NCBI GenBank assembly: GCA_020055645.1
Contig: CM034550.1
Coordinates: forward strand, 17,435,001 to 17,499,000
Direction of reading: 5' to 3'
Length of the DNA stretch: 64,000 nt
From: Tomocerus qinae
Taxonomy: Eukaryota > Arthropoda > Collembola > Entomobryomorpha > Tomoceridae
Shown here: positions 46,901 to 61,900 of the stretch, piece by piece
How positions within the stretch are numbered: the stretch's first letter is position 1
How the letters are laid out: every line of letters begins with the position of its first letter
Program-made: the position numbers and the translations under genes
Notes under the pieces: generated by a model
What the model saw: the letters and a program-made list of their open reading frames with translations, nothing else
What the model was told of the DNA's origin: nothing
The model's database searches: none

Positions 46901-49900
46901 TTTTTAGTTGCTGTTTAAAAATTCCGTTGATAATACCCACGAGAGGACTAGAGTCTCTCTCGGGGCTATGGTCAATTTGTGCGGTTTAATGTTGATACCG
47001 GTTTAATTGTTGTAAATAATCAAGGATAATTTGTTTAACATAATACTAATCATAAATATGAGCCTGAATGTACCATAAATCAAAAAGTTAAATAGCATGT
47101 TAGCAAATTCTCAGCTAAAGTAACTTTTGCAAAATGGAGGAGCATACTCAAGGTCTTTGCCATTTTGCGTGTTGGAACAGATAAGACAGTAAAAATGGAA
47201 CCGTCTGTTGTGGCTTTGTAAGCTAAACAACAAAGCAACATTTGTCATTTGCAAAGATGATCTTTTGTTCGCGTGCGTGGCTTGACTTGACCCTAGTTTG
47301 CATTTCCAAGTGAAAAGTAAAATATTGCCAACATTGCGTTTGCATATAGATAGTACATAGAGCAAAGTTTGGGTGTAGTTTGCACGTAGATAGGTGCCGC
47401 AATAAAGGACATTACTATTTATCCACATTCTAAAGCTAGAAGACCGTTCGCCTTTCATTTGTCCACCCAAAGCTAGTCTAAGCCTTTATCAGAGTATTAC
47501 ATATTCACCCAACCCAAACTATGATTACTAAAGTGCATGCAGCTATAAGTTGGAGAATACACTTAATATAAGACAGAACATGCTGTATAGGGATAATACT
47601 CCATTATTGCACTGTGTCCATTGCCTTGGGAGAGAAAGCACGAGAGAAAATACAAACGCAGGGTATTACTAATACTACTATCTCCCAAGCCATGCACATC
47701 GGACTAGACAATTTTCTCTGCACTACCAGATCCGCAGCATAAATATTTCTACGTTCCATAAGGTTAACACGACCAAATGACCAAATTCTACCTCCTTTCT
47801 GTATAATGCACAGAAATGTTATTTGATTTTGATGCATGCTGCTTTGCAGAAACTTTACTTATACCTATTCGCTAATGGTACCCCGTTAGCTAATGTGCAT
47901 ACCAGTAAATGTATGCCGCCATCATTAAGAGTTCCCCATGCGAAAGCCACCCAAAACCACAACCTATATAATTCCTCTTGCAAAAACGCTAGACACCGAA
48001 ATTGATCCTACTAAAAGATGTAAACAAAAATAACTAACCCGGAAACTCAACAAACAGCGGATTACGATTTATAACGTTCAATGTAGTCAAAGCTGTTTTT
48101 ATCGAACATCCAGCTCTGAGAAATTTTCTACCAGGAGTTTCGTTTTAATGCATAGAAGTTTCAATTAGATTATTAAAGAAAATGATAATTCCAAAAAATA
48201 CGATACATGATTACACAAATACTTTAAATTTAAGTTTTAGCAATAACAACTACAAGCTATGGACCAATGAATTATCTGCAATAAGTTAATTGATTAATAT
48301 AATCACGTTTCGTTGTAAATAATGAACGGTACATTATTATATTGTGCGTGAAGTACAATTTGACTCTGATAACATAAAATAAGAATCAAAGAACTACTTC
48401 TCGAGTAACTGTCGGATGTAGGATGTAGGTTTGTGAATTTGTGAAGGTGGGTGGTAATTACATGTAACATTCTTTGAGTAGATATTATAGGTAGATAGTT
48501 TAGTTGATGTTTCTTAAATCTTTTATTGTAGCCACATTGTGTCATTATCGGTTTGGTCTAAGTCTATAGTGTTTGTTCAGCATTGTAATGCTGTAGATAG
48601 GTAGATATGAATGATATGACAGATTTTGCACGAGAGCTAAGGTATGTGGACATATATAATGTCTCAGGTTGTCCCATTTGGTTTTCTAGAGTACTAAATA
48701 TGGTGCACACACATGTGAATGCATTGCAGGTTTAATATTATGATGTATTGTGGTGTGCATGGCTTGAGCATTAGTTCGCTTTTTGGCTATTTGAGTCAGG
48801 CCGTTATGTAGGAAAGGTGGTGGTGGCTCCTTTAGTATCTGTCTTGTGTATTATCTGAAATTTAGGTGCATTAGCCTTTACCTTGCCTTATGGTTTTCCT
48901 TAAGGAGCGTATGTACATTGCATATATGTAGCTACTTAGATATATTAGAGTATAATTTAGGAAATTTCTTTTCCACCCAAAACAGTCTGGTGAGGTTTTC
49001 AGGAGTTTCCTACTGTTCTAGCGTTTATTCCATAAGTAAAACTTTACAGAGCGTATTATATACATTAAGCTTTTCCCGCCTGCTCCGTTCATTCCTTCCC
49101 CAGTTTGTTAAGCTCTGTTCTATCTCTACTTTAGCTATAGAGTGAACTCAGTTGGTGGGGTTATTCCGTTGCTGGCTGAATTCACGTCAGTATCCTTCGC
49201 TCTTCTCTCCGGTTCGGTTCGTTTCTTGCGACGCTCCTCTGTCTGTCTACTTCTATACATCGTAGTAGTACTACTTTGTACTGTGTACACACATATATTA
49301 TCTTCGTCTCAAATTGGCCTAATATGGTCTTCCTCTCATACTATTGTCAACGTATATCACATGTTTGCACTAGTCTATATAAATAGGCTTGAGTAAAATA
49401 AAGGGCTACCAATATTAACCATCAAATTGTTTACTGTTAGTAAAAAGGAGGAAAGCTATCTGAGAAGGTTTAGTTTGGTGGAGCCGAACTTTCTCGCCTG
49501 TCTTGTCCTTGCATTGAATTTTGCATCGCCTGTGTGTGCCAAAGCTATAAAAGAACGTCACTTGACGACGAAGGCTAGTAACTCATAAAACAGCGTGTTA
49601 CCGTTACAATACTCGTAAGTTAAGTAAGGAGACGAGCCCAGCCGCTCCGAACATTTCATAATACAGACATACATTGAATTCACTTTAGTATTATTAGATA
49701 ACTTGACTTTCTCTCCCAGTGTGTTGTGTTGTCGAACATTAAAACAAAAAGGGAGAAGTCAAATTAAACGCGAAAGAAAGAAAACGGAGAAAATATACAG
49801 CTTCACTCCATTCCTACGTTCTACCAACGGAAAATAAAAGGAAAGTGCTTTACGATTATATTTCAAAGACTTTTCGTTGCATTGTACTTCGTTAACTTTT

Positions 49901-52900
49901 ATAGGACGTAAATACATAGAAAGTAGCTTTGACCTGAGTTACTAAAGGACCACATACCTCTCTATTAACGATACTACAAGCCCTTGCAATCTACAATACG
50001 TGCACAAACAATAAAGCTTAACAAAAACTTTTTTTCAGAAATCAGTTTGAGTTTAAGTACTTGCGACTATAACTCTACTATAGGAATCTTATAGTAAATC
50101 CTGCATAAATCAATATAAATATTATAACCACTTATATACTATAAGCGTTGATCTTCATTTAGCCGAAAACAAATTACGCTGTTGAACCAACTGTGAGAAA
50201 CTGAGTAAGCCAAGCTTAAGGGAAACTAATCCATTTGAGAATTGATGATCAAAGTGAAGAAAAGAGTCCTGATCCCCTCATTAGATTCCATACAGAGAAA
50301 ATTATTCATCTAATTCTGTCAGCACTTTCACACGTTATACTACAGCACTGAACTTTATTACAATTATTATCTGTCGCCAAGATAGGAGATAGACGACCGT
50401 GCGGAATTCAAATTAGGACAAGCTGGTTTGCAATTTTCGACTTGAAAGAAAACGATAGATAACCCAGTGAAGATTCTTATGTAAATTAGGCATCTATAGT
50501 GAAAAGGATGTCTATACTCTGAAAATTGAGTTAACTGTGACTTGCACAACATAAATTGAAGTAAAGCAGACCAGGTACACTTACAGTGTTTCATTCACCA
50601 CTTGGTTGATTCAGTGCATTGAAACCGAAAGAGATGAGACGAGTCTACAAATTGTAGAACTAGAACGAGAGCAGATTGACTTGACACGGAGATAGAGATA
50701 GTAAAGAGAACGTAAAGAACTTTTAAAACTCATCGTCGTATTTTACTTTGGCTAACCTCACAATCAGCTAAGGTATCTTCTATCTCTTCTGGACGTATAT
50801 AGAGTGAAAGGAAACTACCTTTTCCCTCGAAAACTACAAGTTACAACGGACTCCCTCGTTTAAATAATAGAGACACAATGGGAATAGTTGATGGAGGAAA
50901 AGTTTCGCTCTCCCCGATAAAACAAGTCGTTTCAAATTGAGCAAAGTAGTCCGTATACGTATAGCTCCTAACAAGTAGAATTGGTTTGCATTGCATTACC
51001 TTGCCTATTTAACGGTTTGTTGTTCCGCAAGCGAGACTTGAGTGAGTGACTGTTGGTGGTTGAGAGGTTTTCAAGAACCTTGAAGTGTCTTTTGCACAAA
51101 CATTGTCTTCTTGTAAATGCTTGACAGGAGTGTGCAAATGCTCAAATAAAACGTGTACTACCCAGACTTACTTTCTTACATTAGACGGAACACACGCCTC
51201 CATTTTCACTCACAAACAAACCATAACTGCTTAACTACTTAAAGCCTATGCACACTACAGACTGCTAGACTACAACTGCAGATAATATTATAAATTATAC
51301 ACCCAATATTCAAGTATCCAGCTGAGAACATTGCTCTATTGTTTTATTTCTACTTACCTCTCTACTTCAGCACTTGCACCATCAACAACAGCAGCAGTCC
51401 AATTTAATGACGTGACATCACAATGAATGCACTTCTCTTCAATTTTCCAAATTCAAGTTAACTCACAATAAACTGACCTCCAGGACTAAACGATATACAT
51501 ACTTCACAACAACAGACTTTCTTTCAGTCTTTTCACTTGAATTTCTCTTCAATATTCGATCCAAACAAATACTCTCTCTCGTTTTACCCAAAATCAAACT
51601 AGCTCACCCACTGAGAAAGCGAGAATATTTTCTCAAGTTTACTACTCTACGACGTAACAAACCCTACAAGACGCTCTTCACTCCAGGAAAACAATAACGA
51701 CCCGAAAACTTTGCTCTTGACACTTCCTCTGCAATCAGCGTCCGTACTGTTCTCCAATTTGCAAATTCACGAAAAATCAATTTTCCACCTCAACACAAAG
51801 GTAAGCTTTTCAATTTATCAAATATAACCCACCTGAAAACCTTGATATACACTTTTAACTCTACTCTTAACTTTTATTGCAATAATTACCAAAGTAATCA
51901 TTGCTAAATGATACTGAAGTAGTAGAGTTACTATTCAAATACTGGCGCATTTTTACTTTTACAGTTTTATATCAGTAACTAGTAACTGATATATTCTCAT
52001 CTAATTTTATTTACAAATACTGAAATTAATTTTTAATACGATTGCAAGTTTGCAACTCGGTTAAAACAATATTCTGATGGAGAACAATATTGAATAGTCA
52101 CAATAACAGGTTCCCGTTCTAAAAAGGAAAATACTGTAATTTATATTTTCTGCTTTTGAATAAACTTATATTTTTGAATCTCTGAATCGCTGAATAACTA
52201 GTGAAATGAGATTCCGCTCCCGAGTTCCAAGTATCCAACTCATAACAGTTCAATTAAAAAGGATAATGTTTTGAACGCAGTGCACATGACAAATGGCAAT
52301 TTGAATAGATTACGTTATTCTCATTAGTGAAATGACTATTACATTTCATTAAGCTCACTTATCGCATAATAGCATACCGTAAGCAAAGTTGGTATTTATT
52401 GCATGCCTTCCTAACGAATGTCTAGCGAACTAATCATCATAAGGTGCCTAAGTACTGTTAGCAGTCTGAAGGGAAACTGTGACTACCTATATATTTACTA
52501 AGTAAATATGAAACAAGTCAGAGAATATATGATATTAATTTGACTGCTTCTGAAGCAAGACTCTGTAATGTGCTTGCATTGGTAATGCGTGTATAGTAAT
52601 ACGGGAATAGTCTTCCTACACTCGATTGCATTTGTGTTTGATAACCGTATCATTACGTATGTATGTACATCGAGAGCAATCCAATCTACACACACTTAAG
52701 ACTAAGTCTAGTAGAAAAGAGAAGAAAGCCCCGTCTGTATGTTTCTTTATGATAAAAGCAAAGTAAGGGAAAGCCAAAGGAAAACATAGCACGACACTCA
52801 CTCACTCAAATATATTAAACTAACCTGATGTCTTTCCCTCCTGTATCTATTATAAGTTAAGACGAAAGTAGAGAGTATAGAAATGCAGTAAGTAGTAGTG

Positions 52901-55900
52901 TGTGCTGTTATAACATTTCATGTTGTATCATATTTATCAAGACGCCAAAAACATCATAATAAAACCCCTAGCTTCGTTTAGTGAGGTACAGTAGAGATAT
53001 TTAGGTACAGAGTATACACAAATAAAGCAATTCTAATGTATTGTTTACATTGCATTTCAAGTCTGTTTATATCTAAATACATAGGAGAGAGGTATGGTTA
53101 GAGTTAAGAGTAGTGCGCGACAATAACAGAGAGGGAAGAAGAGAAAAGTTGCTAATAGAGTCATATAGTATGTGGTAGTTAGCAAAGGACAGGAATCTAT
53201 AGTTAACGACAGTGCACAACATAGTAATTCACTTTCTCTTCTTCCTCTTTAATGTTCCTGGAGTGAGTAGACGAGAAGGAGACGAAACTATTCTCGCAGT
53301 ACATAATAATAACAGGACACACATACACAGTCGTTATACTTACTTATGTAGCTGTATAAATACAGAAGAGAGATATCAAAATAATACTATAAGTGATACT
53401 GTTAGCTAGGTAGTTATAATGTAATCATTTCATATTCCTTTCCAGGGAGCTTTAGCTCATATCGTTCTAGTTTACGCTACTACTTTACTACTAGGACTAC
53501 TACTTACTTATCTCTAAGACCATAAATCAACTGCTATTATCATCCATTGCGAGGCCTGCATGCTGTACTACTTCATTTCTTACTTAACATACTCTCTTTG
53601 CGTTCTTCCATGCGTTTGGCTGCATGGCTTACGATTAGCTTAACTTTGTCTCGCCTCGCTTCCTAATATTGCCCTATCCTTCTGCATAAATTCATTTTCA
53701 TTAACCACATCACATATCATATCCTATCATTGTTTAATGCTCAGAGCTCTCGCCAAGTAGCTGGGCTTCATTTTATGTAAGTTGCTTTATTAAGGAGCTC
53801 TAAGGGTGAAAGTGTTAGGTACACATAGTGTAGCTGATAGAGACTATCTCTCTTTCGCATAGAAAATCATTTAATACTCGAGGAATAAGGATCAGACTTT
53901 GCTAATGCGAAGACCAAACAATATTTCGTGTGTTAAATTGCATTCCGAGTCTCATATATACAAAGTTATAGCTCGCAATTAACAGAGTGACAAGAACAAT
54001 TTGTTTAAAAATAATGTCCCGACTTATTCAAAGGAAGACAGCTAGGCAATAAGCCATTGAAATTCTAATGAAGTATTGCATGCAGTTGCTTTTATGGCTA
54101 TTATTATATAGGTAGGTGTGTTTGTATGCACTTAGGCTTTATACACCGATGCAATAGGGGGCTGGGAATAATGCGAGTGTAGGAACTAAGCACACCGTGT
54201 AACTATGTGTGTATAAATTCTACAAAAAGCAATAAAAATGTTGAATGTACTGGGCTGAGTGTGGCTCCTGTCCAGAGCAGATATAATTTACGGCTACGCT
54301 TAATTCCACTGTTACTGTTCGGAATTACAGCGAGTCAGAAACAAATACGACCAACTCAACTTCTCTCGATTTCCAATTCACGTATGAAGGATGTTTCCCA
54401 TGTATTTACACTGGTTACATAGCCTGGCTCTATCCCTTTATGTGTATCTATATGTAAGGTGTACAATACTACTCTCGTGGTATGTGCAGTATTGTAATGT
54501 TAAACAAATGTAAATAATAATTAATGTTGAAAGGACTAATGAAGGCAAGCTGGCTGGTTTGGCTCTCTAGAATCGATTTCACAATTTCTGTCCAGTGTGT
54601 TATTTTCCTCTATTGTTCTATTTCCAGTTTAGTGAGACCTATACGAATTATACGATATGTCCTCCTGCATTTACTTATGAGGAACTTTGTAACATTGCAT
54701 TACATGCATAATTCCTATCAGACACAACATATAAGTTAGATAATAATTGTGTAGGAGGTATACTTGTGTATATGTTTAATAATGAAAGGCGATAGCACTA
54801 ATATCTGTGTTTATGGCTACCTAAGTAATCTAAATAGGTACATCAATATAATACGTTGATCATATTTCCAGAAAGTTGAACTCTATTTCGTAATATTACT
54901 ATGTATATCTCTAGCGAAGCTACCTATCTGACAATAATTATAATAGAATGTTGAACCAATAAAGTTCACCCATTTACTTAAATACATGGGGACTAGACAG
55001 GGGATTGTTTGTTATCTGTGCATTATGCATAGAATTTAACTACGAAGAAAATACAACTACAAATATACTGTGGTACTATAGAGTATGCTTTTTATGTTTA
55101 ACCTAGTTTAGTATTTGCATTAGTAAATCCATGTATCTCTCTCCATCCCTAGTGATTACTGCATGAAATATATAACAGGGTTATGCTGTGTATTAGCACT
55201 GAAGACTAAGGCTCGACCCGACCCCAAGCAAAAACTAAACAACTAAACACATAACACTAATTGTGTTTTCAGGAACTCTCTCTAGACAACTATCGGAGCG
55301 AGGAGGCAGACGAAAGAGAAACCATAATAAGACTAAAATCTAGTTCAATTTACTTTGTTTTGGTTTGGATTACATTTGTTTTTAAGTTTGTGGATCGGTT
55401 GTGTAAGGCTGTAAGTACAATATGTAGGAGGTTGAAAGGGAGGGAATCTAATGGTCTAATGCTGCTGTTTGTTTTGTATTGTAGTTTGTGTGTATCTACC
55501 TTAGTGTGTACACAATGAGCTGTATTGTTTGTAATTTACTTTGAACTTTTCTATGTGCACATAATACTTGCTCTATTATTTTCGAGGAAGCTACATTTGT
55601 ACGTTGGGAACTATTGTATATCTCATTTCTTAGTTTGGAGAGACAGACAGTTGGAGAAACGAAGTAGTTATTCAGTGCAGAAACTCAAGTGTCTCTCCTA
55701 TTTATATTTAATGTGGATTGGGTAACCAAATAGTATATATTATTTCATAGGTACTTGTGCTTGTAGTAAAGTACGCAGTAATTACTTAGTTTAGATAAAG
55801 ATACGTAGGTACTTGGACTAAATATAAATTTACATAAAAGCTCTCCATGTTTACCTACTTACTTAGTTACATACTTTAGTTAGTTACAGTTCCACAGGCA

Positions 55901-58900
55901 GAGAAAGTATATAGGAAGAATAGTCACAATATTAGCACAGTAATTCTGCTAATAAGTAACTCGGGTAGTTTCTTATTATGTTTCTCATTCTTGCTCCTTC
56001 TCTATCTGCGTTGTTATGAGTCCATGTTTTCTACCGTGCTAAGCACTTTCTTCCCTTTTATGTTCTCTAAATGGAGTTAATTACCTGACGTGACCTGAAC
56101 TGCGCCTTCTTTCTCCTTCTATAAGAAGTTTACTTTCCTCTCGTCTCCGCTAAATTCACTTCAGACAAAATACACAATGCCTTTTATTATGTTCTTTGTT
56201 ACACTTACAATTTCTATTATTTGTACTAATAGTAAGTAGTGGGCTACAAAGGTACTATCTTTATTGCATTATTTTACGTCCTTATCCCTTGTCTTTACAT
56301 GCCTTTAGTCCCAAGTATCATGAAACTATACACACTACAGATTCCAGAGTTGGACGAGAGAGCAAATAAGTTTACTAAATAAAGCTACTCAACATAGAAT
56401 GGTGCATATAATGATGTAGTCAGAAAAATTATCTGTACTACGTTCCTGCACTTTACTAATTGTTTTCCTTACGTAGTCATTTGTAATTAGTACTACTTTA
56501 CCTAAATTATGTACATAATTTCACTACAATTTCGTGCACTCGGGTTATAATGTGTATTTTTACAGTCAAACGTCAAGTACCACCATTAACTATCAAAGTA
56601 AAGCCGCAAAACTCACTTTTAATTTACATTGCTGCAGTGCCTTAATTATCTATTACTTTATACAAACACACAAACCTACCAATTTATGACGTAACTTAAT
56701 TTATGTACATAGAAAATGGGGTATTGAAAAAAATGCCATTAAATTAAACATTCATAGAATTTCTATTCTGTGTTGGTTGAACTGCTAAGTTATTTAAAGC
56801 GAAAATGTTAATTTTATGTTGGGTTAGATATAAAGTATAAGTAGAACAACTGAACAAAAGCGAGAGTGCTAATGCTAATGTAATGGGAAGTGGGATACAT
56901 TCTTTGAAAAAGTAAAGTGAGTCGAAGCAAAGCGATTGACTTGCATAGCAGTTGACTTTGAGTTCACTTGAGTGCAATCGCAATCTTTCTTTGTATCTAA
57001 TGCATGGAATAACCAAGTTCGAATTGCGACTTGTGTTGAATTCTCCTAAGAATTTTTCTACACTGAGCACGATCTAATCCAACCCAAGCTGAACGGAATG
57101 TAACGAGAAATCCGGGTAGGAGGAGGAAATATATGGCAGCTATATGCTACTCGAATCCCATGTAACCCACTATATAGTGATAGTCTTTAGTTTTTATGTG
57201 AACTGATTGCATGACTTAAGTTCGAATCTCTTCCTAGTCAATCCAGACAAGTTTTCTTAACTTTTGCAGTTTTAAATTCTTTAACTTTATCTATTTGGAA
57301 CGATCTACTCCTTTTATTTACTTATTATGTCTCTCGCCAATTCATGTTTCGTATAAAATTCCTATCCCATCTACTACGCTAAAAAAGCTCAGAAAAATTC
57401 ATATTTCATTTAAATGTTTTCATCGCTCAATGTATGTATGAAGCTGTGTCCAATACAGTTTTTACTGCATTCGGATTTAATATTCATTTGCTAATTGAAC
57501 ATAGGTGAACGTTTTTTCTTTTTCGTTCCATCGCATTGAAAATCAAGAAAAATAAAATGAATAGTAAAGACTTGGTAAATTATGAGAAAATGAGTATCGT
57601 ATGACATCGTTAGTAGGTAAAAGGGACAAAGGAGATTTGGTAAAGTAATTCATTTGAAGTTGAAAAGTAGACCTTTTGTATTTGTGTCGCATGACGTAAC
57701 ACGATGACCTAGTAGATTTGTATTCATAGGTATTTGAGCATAGAATTGTAGTAGACAAAAGGAGAAAGATAAGGTATAGCAGAGTGCGATGGACCTAATT
57801 GCGAAAAAGTTGCACATTTTTATCTGTATGTATAATCTAGATTGAAGGAACAAAGTAATGGTTTGCTATCTCTATCACATAATAAATAAACAGTATAGAG
57901 AATGGAATTTTTTTCGCACGCTGAAATGGTTTCTTCTAAGTATGATATTGGGTAGTGATAAAGATATGTAGGGCGATATGTATAATAAATAGTTCTAAGT
58001 AGATATTGCGCGAAGTGTATAAGATAAGTAGGGAGGGAAATCTCTTTATGAAGAAATCAGAGATTGTAGTGTAGGTAGTGAAATATCAACAGAGCAGAAA
58101 GAAGTTGAGACAAGGAATGAAACCGAAGGAAGGTTGTTGGTTAGATCCGTTTCACTTTCTGAGAAGAGATGTTCGAAGAGAAATCGACAGAGTGAGTCAG
58201 GACCCATTATACTCAACGGGAGAAACTACTAACTGGGAGGAATCTGTATAGGAGTCAATATGTACTAAAGATAAAGAAGCCATAAGACATTCCACGTAGA
58301 AGGGAAGTTGGTAGAAAAGAACAGAGGCAGTTTGCAGATCGTAGATATCAGTTAGGAAACGAGGAGTAAACGAGGCTCGTCCGTGGAAAGCAAAAAGAAA
58401 AGCCAAGATTTTCCTTTATTTCTACCAAGTAATTCTAATATAACTAACTAAAAGGTTATACTTTTATATATTGACTCGATTCGTTTGCTTGACTCCACTA
58501 GTTACGTTACATTACATTGCATTACATCACATCACTCAACAGAGGAGTTGCTTTTCTCAACGCTGAATGACTATCCAGGATCCTCGCACTCTCTTCTCTC
58601 TCTCTCTTCATCATCAACCGTCTTCCTTTTCTTTACTTGACTTTTCTTCACTTCTCCGCACTTTAGGACTTCACTCCAATACCAATTCCTATTATTCCTA
58701 TCACCGTCATTTCACAAACCAACGCAACGGCCAGGCAATATCCATCGCTACTCTAAGCTTAGTGTTCATCTAATGAAATGAAGCCAAGTCAGTTAAGACA
58801 ACTCAAGACAACTCTGTCAGCACTATAAACAAAATACCTAGGAACTATATTTTATAACTTCGCACTTGGCACTAGCTAGGCTACTATGATAAATGATATT

Positions 58901-61900
58901 GTGCTCCTAACCTCCTTAATACAACTCAGACTCTAACTATTATACCGTGGAATCAACTAAAATTATATGGGATTGTGCTCTAAAATTATATTTCCATTTC
59001 TTCCGTAGTTACTTTTGTACTACAGAATTACATACTTTCAAAAATTTAACAGCACTTGCGGGTACCTAAATTTTTATTATGTATCAAAATTGAACTACAA
59101 GATTCCTCTTGGGAAATAAGGCCAAAATTAATTAATATTACTATTTCCAATTATAGTAGATCGTTTACTTTCTTCGGCATTGTGCAGCGAAAATAAGTTA
59201 ATGTGTAGGTGAAAAACAGTCCTTTCTCAATTCCACATACTTTCGTCAGTACATAACGCTGCTGCAGTTTAGACTTTTATCGAACAAGTATAATGGATAT
59301 GTATTTACCGGATTGCTGTAAGTTGAAATAAACAATAGTATTACATTAGTCTTCACAGATATTCTATTCAGCTGCAAAATTGCATGCCACTTTAGTATTG
59401 TGATATGTAGCGATAGTTATGATGGAAATGGGTTAGGAGTGAGCCTAAAAGGTAAATCAATACATAATCCATTAGCTCCTCTGATCGGTTTCCCGCTGGG
59501 TAATGTAAAAGAAGATAATGATTTCTTGAATTTAAATTGAATTTTGTGAAGTACAGTAAGTATTTATTCATTGGCTCACGAAATGACTTTTAGCATAAGG
59601 GTTGTAAAGAGACCTTTTAGTTATCGATTTCTAAGGAATTCATACAATGGAAAACGAGGGAAAACAGTGACAGAAAGGACATGACGGAGAAAACTGTAAG
59701 AAAAGCTAAGAACAAAGAAATGTAGTCCCATTTTCTATTTAGTTGCGTCAGTTTGAAAGTTGTGACTAAAGCGTTGTAAGATAAACTTAAATAAGGACAA
59801 CATGTAGAATGAGCAAGTACTTGGAGACATATACTCTGACTTTGAACTTTGTGACTATATGTTTTCCACGTACTACATGAACCACCGTAGGACAACTGCA
59901 TACTTAAGTGTCCATTCTATGTGTTCTGGTATATTCAGTGAATATTTATTTAACATTATTGAAGTTGCAGACATTTCCTTCCCTCAAGAAACAATAACAG
60001 ACTGCTCTGCGGAATAATTTACGAACAGTTCCCTCCTTGCCATAGCTTGACTCTTATTATTGCTATCTTTTTGTCTTTCTCAAATACAATGTAGCTAGAG
60101 ACGAGAATACTGGTGCTTATACCTATCAAATACCTCCTAAATATAGTAAAAGTATACCATTGTTTTTAGCAACAATAATGAATAGAGTCAAGTAGTCAAC
60201 TCGAGCTCCAAACTCCTTAGCTGACATTTATTTGTTAATAAAAGACTCAACCTACATAGGTAACCAAAAAGTGGTATGCGATAGAATACATAAGTATAAT
60301 GGAGATATACTAGTAGATATACTAAACAGAAAATAGGTAAGGGTAAGCCCACGAGTGGCTATTGTGTTACAGTGAATTACACAAACATTTATATTTTAAC
60401 CATTTCCAAGTACACTTCATCAAACCTGCGAAAGTCTATTTGAACTTTGCATTTCCAATTTTCTGTGTCAAAACACAAAAGGCTGCAATGTACCTGTAAT
60501 TAAATTATTTTGGCAAAACATTCTCCATACTCCAAAATCAAAGAACATTTCAGATACAGCAATCTGATTCACTTTGAACAAAATTAGCTAGTGGTGTACT
60601 TTCATTGTGGGTAAACAATGTGATGTATATTCACTGTAATAAGTAAAATATTATTGTATCATGGGTGGTCGAGCACGAGCATTGAAGAGGGTGTTTGCCT
60701 TTAGAAATAGGAAATAAATGTTGGCTATCAATTTCACTATTGCTTTATCATATAATGCGTAGGTATATTGTTAGCAGGAAGTATAACTATTGAAAATGCA
60801 AAGGAAATATCCTTTGAATTGGGAAAGAGATTTCCGAATGGCTATTGTAATTTCTTTTGAGTGAATAATAATGTAATAAAGTAGAGTTAAGTCGCAGAAT
60901 TTGTAGTAGATCTATTTGGGTATAATGGTGGGAAGGAGGTGTAAGTATATGTCTACTTAATATTATATGCACTGCCAATGAGCTTTCCTGTGTAAATATA
61001 TATAAGTAAACCAAAGAGACAAACAAAAGTTAGGTGAGGTTACGTCTCTTCGTTGACGTAGAATCTGAAGTGAATTGGCGTAGTGAATGGGCGAGAGAAA
61101 AGGTTTAGGTAAGTCTAGGCGTTGTGATGTAGTAAGTAGTTGGTGAATGAATGAAGGGAAGAGTCGACACGTTAACTTTATGTATATTTTCTTTTGTGCT
61201 AAACTCGAGTTAAGTGAATTGCACTTTAGGGAAAAGTTTTCTTGACTCTCACTCACTCAGCTATTTTAGTATTCTGTGGATTCCAAGAGACAGAAGAAGA
61301 CAGGGCTGAAATACGAATTATGTATATGTATTTATGTACCTGTGTTACTTTCAGCTCCTACGTGTATTCTTGTTTATACCTTTGAATCAGTTAGAGGTTT
61401 ACACAATACCCTAACCTTGTCTAGACAATGTGTACCCAGACAGGTTTATTCTATTATGGTGTCTGCTTTCCCTTTTCTACAAGAAATTCGATTGAAAATC
61501 CTATAGTTTTACCTTGGGTGACAAATTTATCTTTTTTCTATAGGCTAGTTGTATATTATGGATATAAGTATTTAGCGGCTACATTTAGCTATCTACTTTA
61601 GTATCACACTTAGCAAGAAAGCTATTACAGGTTTCCCGTTTTTTAAAGGGATCTTGTATTGTTGTGTAAAGAAAATAGAAAAGCTTGACTTAACACAGTT
61701 TCGTTTGACTACTACTGCTCCCATTTGCTTTTTCATAGCTGGAAGAGGAAAGGAACTTATTAGGAGAAGACTGCTCTATTTTACTTCACAGCTTGTGTCA
61801 TTATGTCTCCTCAGATGGGGGCTAAATTGAAAGGAGCCATTATGTGGTCCTACTCTACTCTCCTTTCGCCTCACTTTACTTGACATCTAATGGCCTGGAC

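Noticed and set aside
47111-47470. 119-aa minus-strand ORF, the longest in the right flank
   Set aside because: No recognisable domain, no conserved-looking motif and no neighbouring exon signals.
55261-55518. Possible exon after the acceptor TGTGTTTTCAG
   Set aside because: Only one side has a plausible splice site, no partner exon was found, and the rest of the frame is hydrophobic and AT-driven.
57150-57245. tRNA-like sequence with box B-like GTTCGAATC
   Set aside because: No acceptor stem, no proper anticodon arm and a poor box A; one nine-base match is expected by chance in a region of this size.
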